This document shows, one piece after another, positions 46,687 through 55,830 of a stretch of DNA of 64,000 nucleotides. This DNA comes from JAJFFW01 sp965263375. GTDB lineage: Bacteria > Pseudomonadota > Alphaproteobacteria > Caulobacterales > Parvularculaceae. The first letter of the stretch is position 1, and the number at the start of each line of letters is the position of its first letter. The stretch is from positions 2,418,001 to 2,482,000 of the forward strand of contig OZ253669.1 in assembly GCA_965263375.1 (NCBI GenBank). The letters run 5' to 3'. Both the position numbers and the translations under genes were made by a program. The notes below the pieces were generated by a model that was not told the origin of the DNA, ran no database searches, and was given only the letters and a program-made list of their open reading frames with translations.

Positions 46687-47907
46687 CTAGCTCAACATTT
46701 TATGGGTTTTCAGGAGCCCTTCTACAAGGGCGCCGACCTCTTCATGTGTATTATAAGCGGCAAAAGAGGCGCGACTTGTCGCCGTCACCCCAAGGCGTTC
46801 CATCAAAGGCTGGGCGCAATGATGCCCAGCCCGTACCGCAACACCCGACCGGTCCAGAATGGCCGAAACATCATGGGGGTGCGCCCCGTCGACACTAAAC
46901 GCGATAATGGGGGCCTTATTCGCCGCCTGACCGTGGAGCTTAACGAAGTTGAGCTTTCTAAGTTCTTCCATCGCATGTTCCGCCAGAGATTGTTCATGGG
47001 CGGCGATTGCATCCACGCCTTTTTCGCGCATCCAATCAAGAGCGGCGCCAAGACCGATTGCTTCAACGATCGCTGGGGTTCCCGCCTCAAACCGATGGGG
47101 GGCGTCATTATAAGTGACATAATCGGTTGTCACTTTGTCGATCATTTCACCGCCCCCACGATATGGCGGCATCGCATCAAGAACCGACTTTTTACCGTAA
47201 AGAACGCCAATGCCCGTCGGGCCATAGAGCTTATGGCCAGTCAACACATAAAAATCAGCATCGATATCAACAACATCAACAGGCCCGTGCACAGCCCCTT
47301 GGCAGCCATCGAGCAAAATCTTCGCCCCATGTTCATGGGCGATTTTCGCAAGTTCCTTCGCTGGCGCCGGCGCGCCCAGAACGTTCGACATATGGGTGAT
47401 CGCGACCAGTTTCGTGCGCGATGAAAATAAAGCGCGGTAGGCGTCTAAATCAATCTCGCCATCATCAGTGATATCAAGCCATTTTAAGACCGCACCCTTG
47501 CGTTCCCTCAAGAGGTGCCAAGGCACGATATTAGAATGATGCTCCATCATGGAGAGGATAATTTCGTCGCCCTCTCCAATTTCCTCTGCTCCCAAAGCAT
47601 AGGAAACAAGGTTCATCGCGTCGGTGCCGCCGCTAGTGAAGATAACCTCATCTTGAGATTTGGCGCCCAGAAAGTCGGCTACTTTCTGGCGCGCCTCTTC
47701 AAAGGCAGCCGTCGCTTCATTTGACAAACAATGAAGGCCCCGATGTACATTCGCATAAGAATAGCTGAGCGCATTATTGATAACATCAAGAACCGCTTGG
47801 GGCTTTTGCGCGGATGCGGCGTTATCAAGATATACAAGCGGCTTGCCATATACCTCGCGAGACAAAATTGGAAATTCCGCGCGGATAGCGTTCACATCAT
47901 AGCTCAT
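46687..47907 (-). CDS. sufS: SufS group-II cysteine desulfurase
   Basis: PLP enzyme that takes sulfur from cysteine for the SufBCD scaffold. In 406 residues the PLP Lys is in VLTGHKLYGPTGIG and the active Cys in RAGHHCAQPLM. The Cys loop is short, as in SufS (group II). The ATG shares one base with the sufD stop (TAATG). No sufE is seen nearby. Confidence 0.95.
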   Translation of the reverse strand: MSYDVNAIRAEFPILSREVYGKPLVYLDNAASAQKPQAVLDVINNALSYSYANVHRGLHCLSNEATAAFEEARQKVADFLGAKSQDEVIFTSGGTDAMNLVSYALGAEEIGEGDEIILSMMEHHSNIVPWHLLRERKGAVLKWLDITDDGEIDLDAYRALFSSRTKLVAITHMSNVLGAPAPAKELAKIAHEHGAKILLDGCQGAVHGPVDVVDIDADFYVLTGHKLYGPTGIGVLYGKKSVLDAMPPYRGGGEMIDKVTTDYVTYNDAPHRFEAGTPAIVEAIGLGAALDWMREKGVDAIAAHEQSLAEHAMEELRKLNFVKLHGQAANKAPIIAFSVDGAHPHDVSAILDRSGVAVRAGHHCAQPLMERLGVTATSRASFAAYNTHEEVGALVEGLLKTHKMLS

Positions 47908-49157
47908 TATCGCCCCTCGCCTGCTGCTGCAATACCGCCATGCTCACTTAGCCAATTATTGAGATGGCCCGCGAAAATTTCTTTCAGTCTGTCTGACGCG
48001 ATATCGTCGAAAACTTCCGCGACAAAAGCCTCGATCAATAGCGCGCGCGCCTGGGTGTCGCTTAATCCCCGTTGGCGCATATAAAAGAGCGCGTCATCAT
48101 CGAGAGAGCCCGCCGTGGAGCCATGGGCGCAAGCAACATCATCAGCGTAAATTTCCAGTTCCGGCTTATGGTTCGCCTCAGCCCGATCAGACAGCAATAG
48201 CGCATTCGCCTGCATATCCGCATCGGTTTGTTGCGCCGCGCGAGCGACATAGAACTTACCTTGGAAGACCGTGCGCCCTTCCGCCGCCGCAACGCCTTTG
48301 TGGATCTGACGCGTAACGCACCCCGGCGCATTATGGACGATATGGCTTGTCACATCCCCATGGCGAGCGCCGCCAATAAGCGCCGCGCTTTTCAGCGAAG
48401 CTTCAATATTGGCGCCGTCACAGGAAAGCCTTGTTTCCATACGGACCGCCTTACCGCCAAGCAACAATGCCGCTTGATCAAAACGCGCATCCGCCGCCAA
48501 TGAGACAGCGGCAACGCTTGATTGCACACTCTCATCGGCCCCATCCTGTAGGATATAGCGAGTGAATGCGCCGCTTTCATCGACACGCGCCTCTAGTGAA
48601 GCATTAAGATATGAAGCGCCCGAACCTTCAAAGCTTTCAATCAGCGTAAACCTAGCGCCAGCCTTCACATGAGGGAATAGCCGCACATGGCGCTGGCCTT
48701 CATTTAATACGTAGCGCACCAACACTGGGCGCGAATGATCGTAATCTGCCTCAACATGCAGCGCCAGACCAGCCTTCGTAAAGGCCGCCGCCGCAAGACC
48801 GGTTGGGTGACCTTTAAGCAGGTCGTGCAACGGACCGCCTTGCACATGACTTAACGAAAGGCCTTTGGGCGCATCGCCATTCCACGCCGCCCGATCACTA
48901 CTCACGGTAATGATGAAAGGATCGATAGCCGTAAAGGCGTCAACACCAGTCACATCATCATTAGACGAAAAGACCAACTCATCACGCAGCGCGACACGCA
49001 AATCCGTCCAGCGCCACGCTTCCATTCGTCTATGGGGGGCGCCAAGGGCGGCGAAACGCGCCCACGCGTCTGAGCGTACAGACGACCCAGCGCCGTCGAA
49101 TGCCTTTTCAAGCCCCGCCTCAAACGCGGTTGGATTTTTAAACAATAAGTTGCTCAT
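47907..49157 (-). CDS. sufD: Fe-S scaffold subunit SufD
   Basis: Partner of SufB and SufC in the scaffold complex, 416 residues. The beta-helix core is typical and the C-terminal part contains YADDVACAHGSTAGSLDDDALFYMRQRG. MSNLLFKN at 49157 is taken as the start. A start eight codons earlier would lie in the extragenic palindrome upstream, with its GAAGG abutting the ATG. Confidence 0.94.
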   Translation of the reverse strand: MSNLLFKNPTAFEAGLEKAFDGAGSSVRSDAWARFAALGAPHRRMEAWRWTDLRVALRDELVFSSNDDVTGVDAFTAIDPFIITVSSDRAAWNGDAPKGLSLSHVQGGPLHDLLKGHPTGLAAAAFTKAGLALHVEADYDHSRPVLVRYVLNEGQRHVRLFPHVKAGARFTLIESFEGSGASYLNASLEARVDESGAFTRYILQDGADESVQSSVAAVSLAADARFDQAALLLGGKAVRMETRLSCDGANIEASLKSAALIGGARHGDVTSHIVHNAPGCVTRQIHKGVAAAEGRTVFQGKFYVARAAQQTDADMQANALLLSDRAEANHKPELEIYADDVACAHGSTAGSLDDDALFYMRQRGLSDTQARALLIEAFVAEVFDDIASDRLKEIFAGHLNNWLSEHGGIAAAGEGR

Positions 49158-49178
49158 ACAAACAATCTTTTTAACTTC

Positions 49179-49282
49179 CATCCTTCGAGGCTCGCTTATG
49201 CTCGCACCTCAGGATGAGGTTCTCATTATTTACTCCTAAGCCTCATCCTTCAAGGGCCAGCTTGCTGGCCCTTGAAGGATGA
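49179..49282. repeat. Two palindromic extragenic elements between sufC and sufD
   Basis: Unit 1 (49179-49219) has arms beginning ATCCTTCGAGG and ending CCTCAGGATGAG. Unit 2 (about 49242-49282) is a near-perfect 18-bp inverted repeat with arms beginning TCATCCTTCAAGGGCCAG around CTTG. Both share the CATCCTTC/GGATGA ends seen in the widespread alphaproteobacterial extragenic palindromes. They lie inside the suf operon and can form RNA hairpins that might tune sufC against sufD output. Confidence 0.75.
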
Positions 49283-49293
49283 AACCACTCTCA

Positions 49294-50043
49294 TCACGCC
49301 GCCTCAATAAATTGATCGTAGCCGGAATTTTCAAGCTCCACCGCCAATTCCGGCCCGCCGGATTTTACAATCCGTCCGCCCGCCAGCACATGCACCGCAT
49401 CGGGCTTAATATAATCGAGCAGGCGTTGGTAATGCGTGATCACCAAAAAGCCACGTGTTCCATCGCGCAGGGCGTTTACAACCTCGCCAACCATTTTAAG
49501 GGCGTCGATATCTAGGCCGCTATCGGTCTCGTCCATAATGCAAAAGCGTGGCTCAAACATCGCCATTTGCAGCATTTCCATGCGTTTCTTCTCGCCGCCG
49601 GAAAAACCCACATTAAAGGGGCGCTTAATCTTTTCGTCCGTCAGGCCAACCAGCTTCACCTTCTCGCGGATCGTGCGCAAGAAGTCAGCGGCGGAAACTT
49701 CTTCTTCGCCGCGCGCTTTTTTCTGGGCGTTAAGGGCGGTGCGGATGAAATTCATCGTCGCAACACCCGGAATTTCCATCGGATGTTGGAACGACAAGAA
49801 GACGCCTTTCGCCGCCCGTTCATTCGGATCAAGGCCCAAAAGGTCGTCACCATCCAGCGTCACGGCGCCCGCCGTCACCTCATAATCGTCTCGCCCCGCA
49901 ATGGTGTGCGACAGGGTCGATTTACCTGACCCGTTTGGCCCCATAATCGCGTGGACCTCGCCCGCAGGAACCTCAAGCGACAAGCCCTTTAAAATTTCAG
50001 CCTCGTCAACCGCGGCATGGAGATTTTCGATTTTTAACATCAC
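49294..50043 (-). CDS. sufC: Suf ATPase SufC
   Basis: ABC-type ATPase of the SufBCD complex, 249 residues. Walker A is GPNGSGKST, the signature is FSGGEKKRMEM, and Walker B is CIMDETDSGLD, the variant typical for SufC. It starts 13 nt after the thioesterase gene. Confidence 0.96.
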   Translation of the reverse strand: MMLKIENLHAAVDEAEILKGLSLEVPAGEVHAIMGPNGSGKSTLSHTIAGRDDYEVTAGAVTLDGDDLLGLDPNERAAKGVFLSFQHPMEIPGVATMNFIRTALNAQKKARGEEEVSAADFLRTIREKVKLVGLTDEKIKRPFNVGFSGGEKKRMEMLQMAMFEPRFCIMDETDSGLDIDALKMVGEVVNALRDGTRGFLVITHYQRLLDYIKPDAVHVLAGGRIVKSGGPELAVELENSGYDQFIEAA

Positions 50044-50056
50044 TTACTTCGCCTTC

Positions 50057-50509
50057 TTAAGGTCTTCCTGCTGCGCTGTTTTCTACTAACGCATCAGCAG
50101 CAATAATCTCTCTCAATTCTTCAGGAATAGGCATCGCTTCCAGATTCCCATCCTCTTTAATATGGGCGTATATGCGCACGGCAAGCCCCTCCGTGACCGG
50201 TTTTTTTGTTTCAGCATGGAACGCCTTACAGCGCCAAGACAGGGTCGAACGAGAGATTTTTTCTAACGTAATAGACGTCGAAATGCGGTCGCCATAAGCC
50301 GCCGGACCAATAAACTCAAAATTAATCTTTCCCATGACAAAAGCAGTTCGATACCGCTTAATCGTCTCGTCAGCGCCAAAACCAATCGAACGAAGCCAGT
50401 CATGTTCGGTGTCATTAAACCATGCTAGCATCCTTGGGAAATAGACAAGTCCAAATGGGTCAGATTCACCCCACGGGACTGTCAATTCTCTATAATATTC
50501 AACGGCCAC
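50057..50509 (-). CDS. YbgC/4HBT-type acyl-CoA thioesterase inside the suf operon
   Basis: 150-residue hot-dog-fold thioesterase. The catalytic Asp is in WGESDPFGLVYFPRMLAWFN, the 4-hydroxybenzoyl-CoA thioesterase pattern. The acyl substrate cannot be predicted. It is flanked closely by suf genes on both sides, so it is cotranscribed with them. A link between acyl-thioester hydrolysis and Fe-S assembly is not established. Confidence 0.88.
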   Translation of the reverse strand: MAVEYYRELTVPWGESDPFGLVYFPRMLAWFNDTEHDWLRSIGFGADETIKRYRTAFVMGKINFEFIGPAAYGDRISTSITLEKISRSTLSWRCKAFHAETKKPVTEGLAVRIYAHIKEDGNLEAMPIPEELREIIAADALVENSAAGRP

Positions 50510-50552
50510 AAAATTTCTCTCAAAAAACCAATATCAATGCTGTTCAATAGTC

Positions 50553-50741
50553 TTATCGACAAACCAACCGAGGCAGTCGGTAAGGCGGGTTATTCCGGGT
50601 TAGTTCCTGCCCTTCCGGACACGCCTTCGCGCCGTCTTTGCCCAGAATTTCTGTTCCGATAAAAGCAGCAGCGGAGAAAAGGGCGATGATGCCGCCCACA
50701 AAAGTGAGTCGCTTTACCATCTTTGATTGATCATTCATCAT
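50553..50741 (-). CDS. 62-residue membrane protein coupled to sufB
   Basis: Not recognised. The ATG overlaps the sufB stop (ATGA). A polar head (MMNDQSKMVKR) is followed by one span LTFVGGIIALFSAAAFIGTEIL. A short hydrophilic tail has two Cys about 20 residues apart (KACPEG and the terminal VCR). The coupling and the place inside the suf operon argue that it is a real gene. A role as a membrane contact for the Suf machine is speculation. Confidence 0.7.
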   Translation of the reverse strand: MMNDQSKMVKRLTFVGGIIALFSAAAFIGTEILGKDGAKACPEGQELTRNNPPYRLPRLVCR

Positions 50742-52231
50742 CCGACGCTTCCTTCTAGGCTGACGGAAACCAATTTTTGCGCCTCAACGGCGAATTCCAT
50801 CGGCAATTCCTGTAAGACGTCTTTACAAAAACCATTGACCAATAGCGCCACCGCTTCTTCTTCTGAAAGGCCGCGTTGCTGACAGTAAAAAAGCTGATCC
50901 TCTGACAACCGAGAGGTCGTCGCCTCATGTTCCAAAACGGCGGAAGGGTTTTTACTCTCCACATAGGGCACCGTATGGGCGCCGCACTGATCGCCGATCA
51001 GGAGCGAGTCGCACTGGGTAAAGTTTCGCGCATCTTTTGCTTTTCGATTCACCGAAACCAGTCCGCGATAGGTGGAATTGGATTTACCAGCAGAGATGCC
51101 TTTAGAGATAATCCGCGAGCGCGTGCCCTTGCCCAGGTGGATCATCTTAGTGCCTGTGTCCGCCTGCTGATGGTTATTGGTGATGGCGATTGAGTAAAAC
51201 TCACCCTGACTGCCGTCTCCTTTTAAGACGCAGGATGGATATTTCCAAGTAACAGCCGAACCCGTTTCAACTTGGGTCCAGGAAACTTTTGAGTTCACGC
51301 CCCGGCAATCGGCGCGCTTCGTCACGAAATTATAAATGCCGCCTTTGCCGTCTTTATCGCCTGGGTACCAGTTTTGAACGGTTGAGTATTTAATCTCGGC
51401 CTCATCTTCAACCACAAGCTCAACCACCGCCGCATGGAGCTGGTTTTCATCGCGCATCGGCGCGGTGCAGCCTTCCAAGTATGACACATAAGAGCCCGGC
51501 GCCGCGACAATCAGCGTGCGCTCAAACTGGCCAGTATTCGCCTCATTAATCCGGAAATAGGTAGACAGCTCCATCGGACAACGAACGCCCTCCGGCACGT
51601 AGACAAACGTCCCGTCAGAAAAAACCGCTGAGTTTAAGGTTGCAAAGAAATTGTCAGAGGTCGGCACAACCGTGCCAAGATATTTCTTCACCAGCTCCGG
51701 GTGCTCCCGCACTGCTTCGGAAATCGACATAAAAATAACGCCGGCTTTCGCAAGCTCTTCACGGAATGTCGTCGCAACTGACACACTGTCAAACACCGCA
51801 TCAACGGCGACCTTTGGCGCGCCCTCAACACCGAGTAGGACTTCCGCCTCCTTTAGCGGAATGCCGAGCTTTTCAAAGTCGGCCAAAATTTCCGGCGGAA
51901 CATCGTCAATCGACTCATATTTCGCACCAGTCTTTGGCGCAGCGTAATAATAATGGTCTTGGTAATCGATCTTAGGGTAATCGACCATCGCCCAGCTGGG
52001 TTCTTCCATCTTTTTCCAGCGGGCGAAGGCTTCAAGCCGCCATTCAAGCAACCACTCCGGCTCTTCTTTTTTGGCGCTGATAAAACGCACGATATCTTCA
52101 TTCAGGCCCTTGGGGGCCTTTTCTGTCTCAATATCAGTCGTAAAGCCGTATTTATACGTCTCTAGAGATTTCGCCGTTTCAACGGTCTCGCGATCGATCG
52201 TGTCTTTATAGGCCTGTTCGGTATTAGACAT
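50738..52231 (-). CDS. sufB: Fe-S scaffold subunit SufB
   Basis: Main scaffold of the Suf complex, on which clusters form. The 497-residue length is usual. The conserved beta-helix core contains YVPEGVRCPMELSTYFRINEANTGQFERTL (written here only as a location cue: the region around residues 215-245). C-terminal motifs are EHEATTSRLSEDQLFYCQQRG. It begins 25 nt after the desulfurase gene. Confidence 0.96.
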   Translation of the reverse strand: MSNTEQAYKDTIDRETVETAKSLETYKYGFTTDIETEKAPKGLNEDIVRFISAKKEEPEWLLEWRLEAFARWKKMEEPSWAMVDYPKIDYQDHYYYAAPKTGAKYESIDDVPPEILADFEKLGIPLKEAEVLLGVEGAPKVAVDAVFDSVSVATTFREELAKAGVIFMSISEAVREHPELVKKYLGTVVPTSDNFFATLNSAVFSDGTFVYVPEGVRCPMELSTYFRINEANTGQFERTLIVAAPGSYVSYLEGCTAPMRDENQLHAAVVELVVEDEAEIKYSTVQNWYPGDKDGKGGIYNFVTKRADCRGVNSKVSWTQVETGSAVTWKYPSCVLKGDGSQGEFYSIAITNNHQQADTGTKMIHLGKGTRSRIISKGISAGKSNSTYRGLVSVNRKAKDARNFTQCDSLLIGDQCGAHTVPYVESKNPSAVLEHEATTSRLSEDQLFYCQQRGLSEEEAVALLVNGFCKDVLQELPMEFAVEAQKLVSVSLEGSVG

Positions 52232-52256
52232 TTAATTTCTCATCCCGGCACGTATC

Positions 52257-53399
52257 TTACGCCGCTCTTGTTTTAATACGATCGAAAGCCGGGCCCCATG
52301 CATCAATGAAAGCACGGGCGTCTTCGATTGTAGAATTCCAGCCTAGGGAAACCCTGATCGCACAATTTAAATCTTCATCGCCAACGCCCATAGCTTTAAG
52401 CACATGGCTAGGGGTCACTTTGCCTGATGAACACGCCGAACCTGAGGATATGGCGACGCCCTCAAGGTCCATCGCCATGACTTGTGTTTCGGAAGAAAAA
52501 CCGGGGGCGGAATAACAAAGCGTTCCCGGCAGGCGAGGCGTATCGCCGCCCCAAATCTTGCCGCTGTTGTGGATCACTGCTTGCTGGATCTCATCACGCA
52601 GAGCGGAAACAAGACGTTCTTCTTTTGAAAGCCCCGCCAAAGCCGCGTCACAAGCAGCGCCAAAGCCAGCAATAGCGGGAACATTTTGCGTACCAGCGCG
52701 CCTGCCCAATTCCTGTCCGCCGCCGTGCATCATAGGCGCAAGGACTAGGTTCGGCTGAACGATCAGGGCGCCAACGCCGAGCGGGCCGCCAAATTTATGC
52801 GCCGTAACGCTCATTAAATCGGCGCCAAGCATCGTGAAGTTTACAGGTATCTTACCCGCCGCTTGCGCCGCATCTGTAAAGATTAAACCGCCCGCCGCAT
52901 GGGCAATGGCGGCGGCATCCGAAACAGGTTGGATAGCCCCTGTCTCATTATTGGCAAGCATAAGACAAACGAGGAAACCGCGCTCTTCATCTGGGTCATA
53001 GCCTTCAAGGCGCGCCCTCAGCCAATCAAGATCCACCACGCCGCTGGCGAGAACAGGTATTGTTTCAACGGGAACATTAGCCGCCTCAGCTGTCGCAATA
53101 ACCGCTGAATGCTCAATCGCGCTTACAAAAATTCGAGACACAGCGCCAGAGGCAATTGGTCCGTTCACCGCATGGTGGATTGCTTCTGTTCCCCCGCTGG
53201 TAAAGATCACGCCATTAACGGGCGCGTTCACAAGCTTGCGCAACGAAGCCCGCGCGCGCTCGACCAATGCAAGGGCGCTTCGCCCCTCCTCATGCACAGA
53301 AGAGGGATTACCGACACTTTCCAATGCCGCATGCATAGCGGTGATCGCTTCCGCGCGCATCGGCGCGGTCGCATTATAATCAAGATAATGGCGGGTCAT
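52257..53399 (-). CDS. IscS/NifS-type cysteine desulfurase
   Basis: Second cysteine desulfurase of the operon, group I, 380 residues. YLDYNATAPMR is the N-terminus, the PLP Lys is in SVTAHKFGGPLGVG, and the catalytic Cys is in SSGSACSSG on the longer mobile loop typical of group I. It provides sulfur for Fe-S assembly and perhaps tRNA thiolation. Its start overlaps the iscR stop as ATGA. A gene name is withheld because alphaproteobacterial copies are shorter than IscS and diverse. Confidence 0.92.
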   Translation of the reverse strand: MTRHYLDYNATAPMRAEAITAMHAALESVGNPSSVHEEGRSALALVERARASLRKLVNAPVNGVIFTSGGTEAIHHAVNGPIASGAVSRIFVSAIEHSAVIATAEAANVPVETIPVLASGVVDLDWLRARLEGYDPDEERGFLVCLMLANNETGAIQPVSDAAAIAHAAGGLIFTDAAQAAGKIPVNFTMLGADLMSVTAHKFGGPLGVGALIVQPNLVLAPMMHGGGQELGRRAGTQNVPAIAGFGAACDAALAGLSKEERLVSALRDEIQQAVIHNSGKIWGGDTPRLPGTLCYSAPGFSSETQVMAMDLEGVAISSGSACSSGKVTPSHVLKAMGVGDEDLNCAIRVSLGWNSTIEDARAFIDAWGPAFDRIKTRAA

Positions 53400-53893
53400 T
53401 TTACCGCCCCCAATTCAAATTCGACGGGCGCAAGATCCGTGCTCGGTTCATTGATGGGTGGGTTGACCGCGGCCATGCCCAGAACGCGGCGCTTTAAAAT
53501 ATCGTCTAAGCTGACCGTATTGAGGAAAACCTCAATCTGGCGGCTTAATTCATCCCACAGATCGTGGGTTAAACACCGCGCGGAATGCCCCTGGCACCCG
53601 ACATTCGACCCTGGCGCGCAGGCGGTTGTGCGAATTTGCTCATCAACTGCGGCGACAATTTCAGACACTCGGATATCACTTGCTGAGCGGGCCAAGCGAT
53701 AACCGCCACTGACGCCACGTTCGCTTTCAACAAGTCCGGCTCTGCGCAACTTAGCGAAGAGCTGTTCAAGATAAGACAGGGAAATCCCCTGTCGCACGGC
53801 AACTTCTGATACCGCAATTGGGGCGTCGGTTGCGTAAGCGGCAATATCCGCCATCGCGGCGACTGCGTAGCGCCCTTTTGTGGTCAGTTTCAC
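53396..53893 (-). CDS. iscR: Rrf2-family Fe-S regulator IscR
   Basis: 2Fe-2S-sensing repressor of the operon it heads, 165 residues. A winged-helix DNA-binding domain (MKLTTKGRYAVAAMADIA) precedes the ligand region with C92, C100, C107 and H110. This matches the E. coli set C92, C98, C104, H107 with two extra residues. The LTHDLWDELSRQIEVFL stretch fits IscR better than RirA or NsrR. A matching IscR-type operator lies upstream. Confidence 0.92.
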   Translation of the reverse strand: MKLTTKGRYAVAAMADIAAYATDAPIAVSEVAVRQGISLSYLEQLFAKLRRAGLVESERGVSGGYRLARSASDIRVSEIVAAVDEQIRTTACAPGSNVGCQGHSARCLTHDLWDELSRQIEVFLNTVSLDDILKRRVLGMAAVNPPINEPSTDLAPVEFELGAVK

Positions 53894-54228
53894 TTTGCCT
53901 ATCCTTTTTTAGCCTCATGACGCCTAGCTAGCCGCTATCATGGCAGTCGCTGCGACGAAAAACCCGCGCCCTATCACGACTTCCTCGCCTGTGGCATTTG
54001 CAGATGATGCGGCATTCGTGCTAAGGCGCGCTCTTAACTTTGTGCTTCTGATATGGATTTATGAAATCCGATTAAATTAGTCAAGAATAGGATCCGTAAA
54101 TTCCCCGCGCATAGCCAGTCTTTTTCCAACATTATGTCGCCGATCAACGACAAGCCATACTGGTTTAGTCATCTTTGACGACTGAGTGCGCCACAAAAAA
54201 TTTACGCCGTAATTAAGAGGATTTAACA
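53894..54228. other. Divergent region iscR / alpha-beta hydrolase
   Basis: No gene is seen in these 335 bases. They hold the iscR-suf promoter and operator (54056-54088). On the other strand AAGAGGA lies 8 nt before the plus-strand hydrolase start. Confidence 0.6.
54056..54088 (-). promoter_or_regulatory. iscR-suf promoter with IscR type-1 operator
   Basis: The 25 bases at 54064-54088 fit the type-1 IscR consensus in nearly all fixed positions: a GATTAAATTAGTCAAG core with the flanking AT ends. On the minus strand the -35 TTGACT (54084-54079) lies inside the operator. A -10 TAAATC follows after 17 nt (54061-54056). Operator-over-promoter is the arrangement by which holo-IscR represses its own operon. 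The leader to iscR is about 155 nt. Confidence 0.72.
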
Positions 54229-54897
54229 ATGCCTGACGTGATTTTCGCTGGCCCTGAAGGACGCTTAGAGGGCGTTTACCAAAAAGGACGCGACGAAAAC
54301 CCGCCGGTCGCCCTTATTCTTCACCCTCATCCGCTATTCGGCGGCACGATGAACAATCGCGCCTGTTATGAGCTTTATCATCTATTCACGCGCAAGGGCT
54401 TTTCAGTTCTTCGGTTTAACTTCCGCGGCGTCGGGCGCAGCCAAGGTGAGTACGACCAAGGCCAAGGAGAATTGGCGGATGCGGCGACAGCGCTTGATTA
54501 CCTGCAATCGCTGAACCCTAATGCGCCTTTTGCTTGGGTTGGAGGCTTTTCATTCGGGTCTTGGATCGCGATGCAACTTTTGATGCGCCGCCCGGAAATT
54601 GCTGGATTTATCTGCGCCTCTGCTGCGGCGAACCTTTATGATTTCTCGTTTTTGGCGCCCTGCCCATCATCCGGCATCGTCATCCATGGAGAGCATGACA
54701 AAATCTGCCCGCACGCAGAAACAAACGCAATGGTCGCCCGTACCCGCACGCAAAAGGGCCGCAAAGTGGAATTCAGCATCTTACCTGGTGCTGACCACTT
54801 CTTTGAGCAACATATGGATGAATTTATCCAAATGTCGGAAGGCTATCTTGATGGGCGCCTTGCCTATCATGAGCCTGAAGGCCCCTATTTTGAATAG
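54229..54897 (+). CDS. Alpha/beta hydrolase (dienelactone-hydrolase-like, DUF-type)
   Basis: 222 residues. The oxyanion region is LHPHPLFGGTMNN, the nucleophile S108 is in GGFSFGS, D157 is in HGEHDKI and H190 in GADHFF, a complete triad. This short family is widespread in alphaproteobacteria. The substrate is not known, although relatives have been grouped with carboxylesterases. It stands alone on the plus strand. Confidence 0.85.
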   Translation: MPDVIFAGPEGRLEGVYQKGRDENPPVALILHPHPLFGGTMNNRACYELYHLFTRKGFSVLRFNFRGVGRSQGEYDQGQGELADAATALDYLQSLNPNAPFAWVGGFSFGSWIAMQLLMRRPEIAGFICASAAANLYDFSFLAPCPSSGIVIHGEHDKICPHAETNAMVARTRTQKGRKVEFSILPGADHFFEQHMDEFIQMSEGYLDGRLAYHEPEGPYFE

Positions 54898-54930
54898 GAC
54901 CTTAAGGCAGCAGGATGTTTTGGCGAGCGG

Positions 54931-55830
54931 CTATTCTGCGGGCTTATTCGCAATCATCGTAATGCCCATTAGGGCGCGAATGATAGCGCTGCGGCAGATC
55001 GCAGTGTGAAGCTTGCGCGGAATTCGCTCAACCATTGCTTCAAATGGCAAAATCAAAAAGTGAGGCACCGTCGCGAGATGCATCGCGCGCGGCGCCAATA
55101 CGATGCGACCGCCGCGAAAACCAGCTTGCGTAAATAGCTGATTAAGCTCGCGATACGTATATTCGCGAATATGCATGCCCGTCGGCTCATCATCAAAATA
55201 TTTCGACACATCATGAGGGCCGGTTAAACGATTGGGCGTTCGACACAGATACCGCCCACCCGGCTTTAATACACGAAACACTTCATTCAATTGTTCAAGC
55301 GCATCTTGTGGGTGCAAATGTTCCATCAATTGGTTGGAATAAACGAAGGAAACACTCTCATCCGGCAACGGGATATGAACGCCAGATGTTTTGACAAATT
55401 CAAAATTATCCACGCCAGGGTCTTGCGGCGCCAATTCATCTGTCACCTCAAGCACGATGGAGCGCTTGACCATAGGCGCGACAGACAATGCGACCTTACA
55501 GTCGCCTCCGCCAATTTCGATAAATACATCATCAGGGCGGATGTGATTTTTAATCATCCGAACTTGGCGATTGATATATTTATTGGCCTCAGCCAGAGAT
55601 ACGCGCTTTTTGCGCGGGTGATCATGCAACCCGCTCAACAATGCATCATAAAGCTGATTATAGAGCCCCTGTTCGCGCTCATTCCGATTTGACTGGCGCA
55701 TCTTTTCTGCAAGACGACGCTCAAGCTCATAATGAGCGATAATACGCTCACCACTGCGCCGATCACCGTAAATCGTGGCGATTTTTCGGTAATCGGGCCG
55801 TAATTTAACGACGCTTTGCTGTCCATGCAT
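54931..55830 (-). CDS. Class I SAM-dependent methyltransferase
   Basis: 299 residues. The SAM loop is VFIEIGGGDCKVALSVAP, the acidic tip is IVLEV, and a Methyltransf_11-type region (YSNQLMEHLHPQDALEQLNEV) follows. An Arg/Lys-rich helical N-terminus of about 85 residues precedes it. The middle KPGGRYLCRTPNRLTGP suggests a small molecule or lipid-linked sugar as substrate. It is not linked to a neighbouring pathway. Confidence 0.85.
   Translation of the reverse strand: MHGQQSVVKLRPDYRKIATIYGDRRSGERIIAHYELERRLAEKMRQSNRNEREQGLYNQLYDALLSGLHDHPRKKRVSLAEANKYINRQVRMIKNHIRPDDVFIEIGGGDCKVALSVAPMVKRSIVLEVTDELAPQDPGVDNFEFVKTSGVHIPLPDESVSFVYSNQLMEHLHPQDALEQLNEVFRVLKPGGRYLCRTPNRLTGPHDVSKYFDDEPTGMHIREYTYRELNQLFTQAGFRGGRIVLAPRAMHLATVPHFLILPFEAMVERIPRKLHTAICRSAIIRALMGITMIANKPAE

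Noticed and set aside
46555..47424. Long plus-strand open frame (289 codons) opposite sufS and sufT
   Set aside because: It lies antisense to two clear genes, has no family features and no good start site; a shadow of codon bias.
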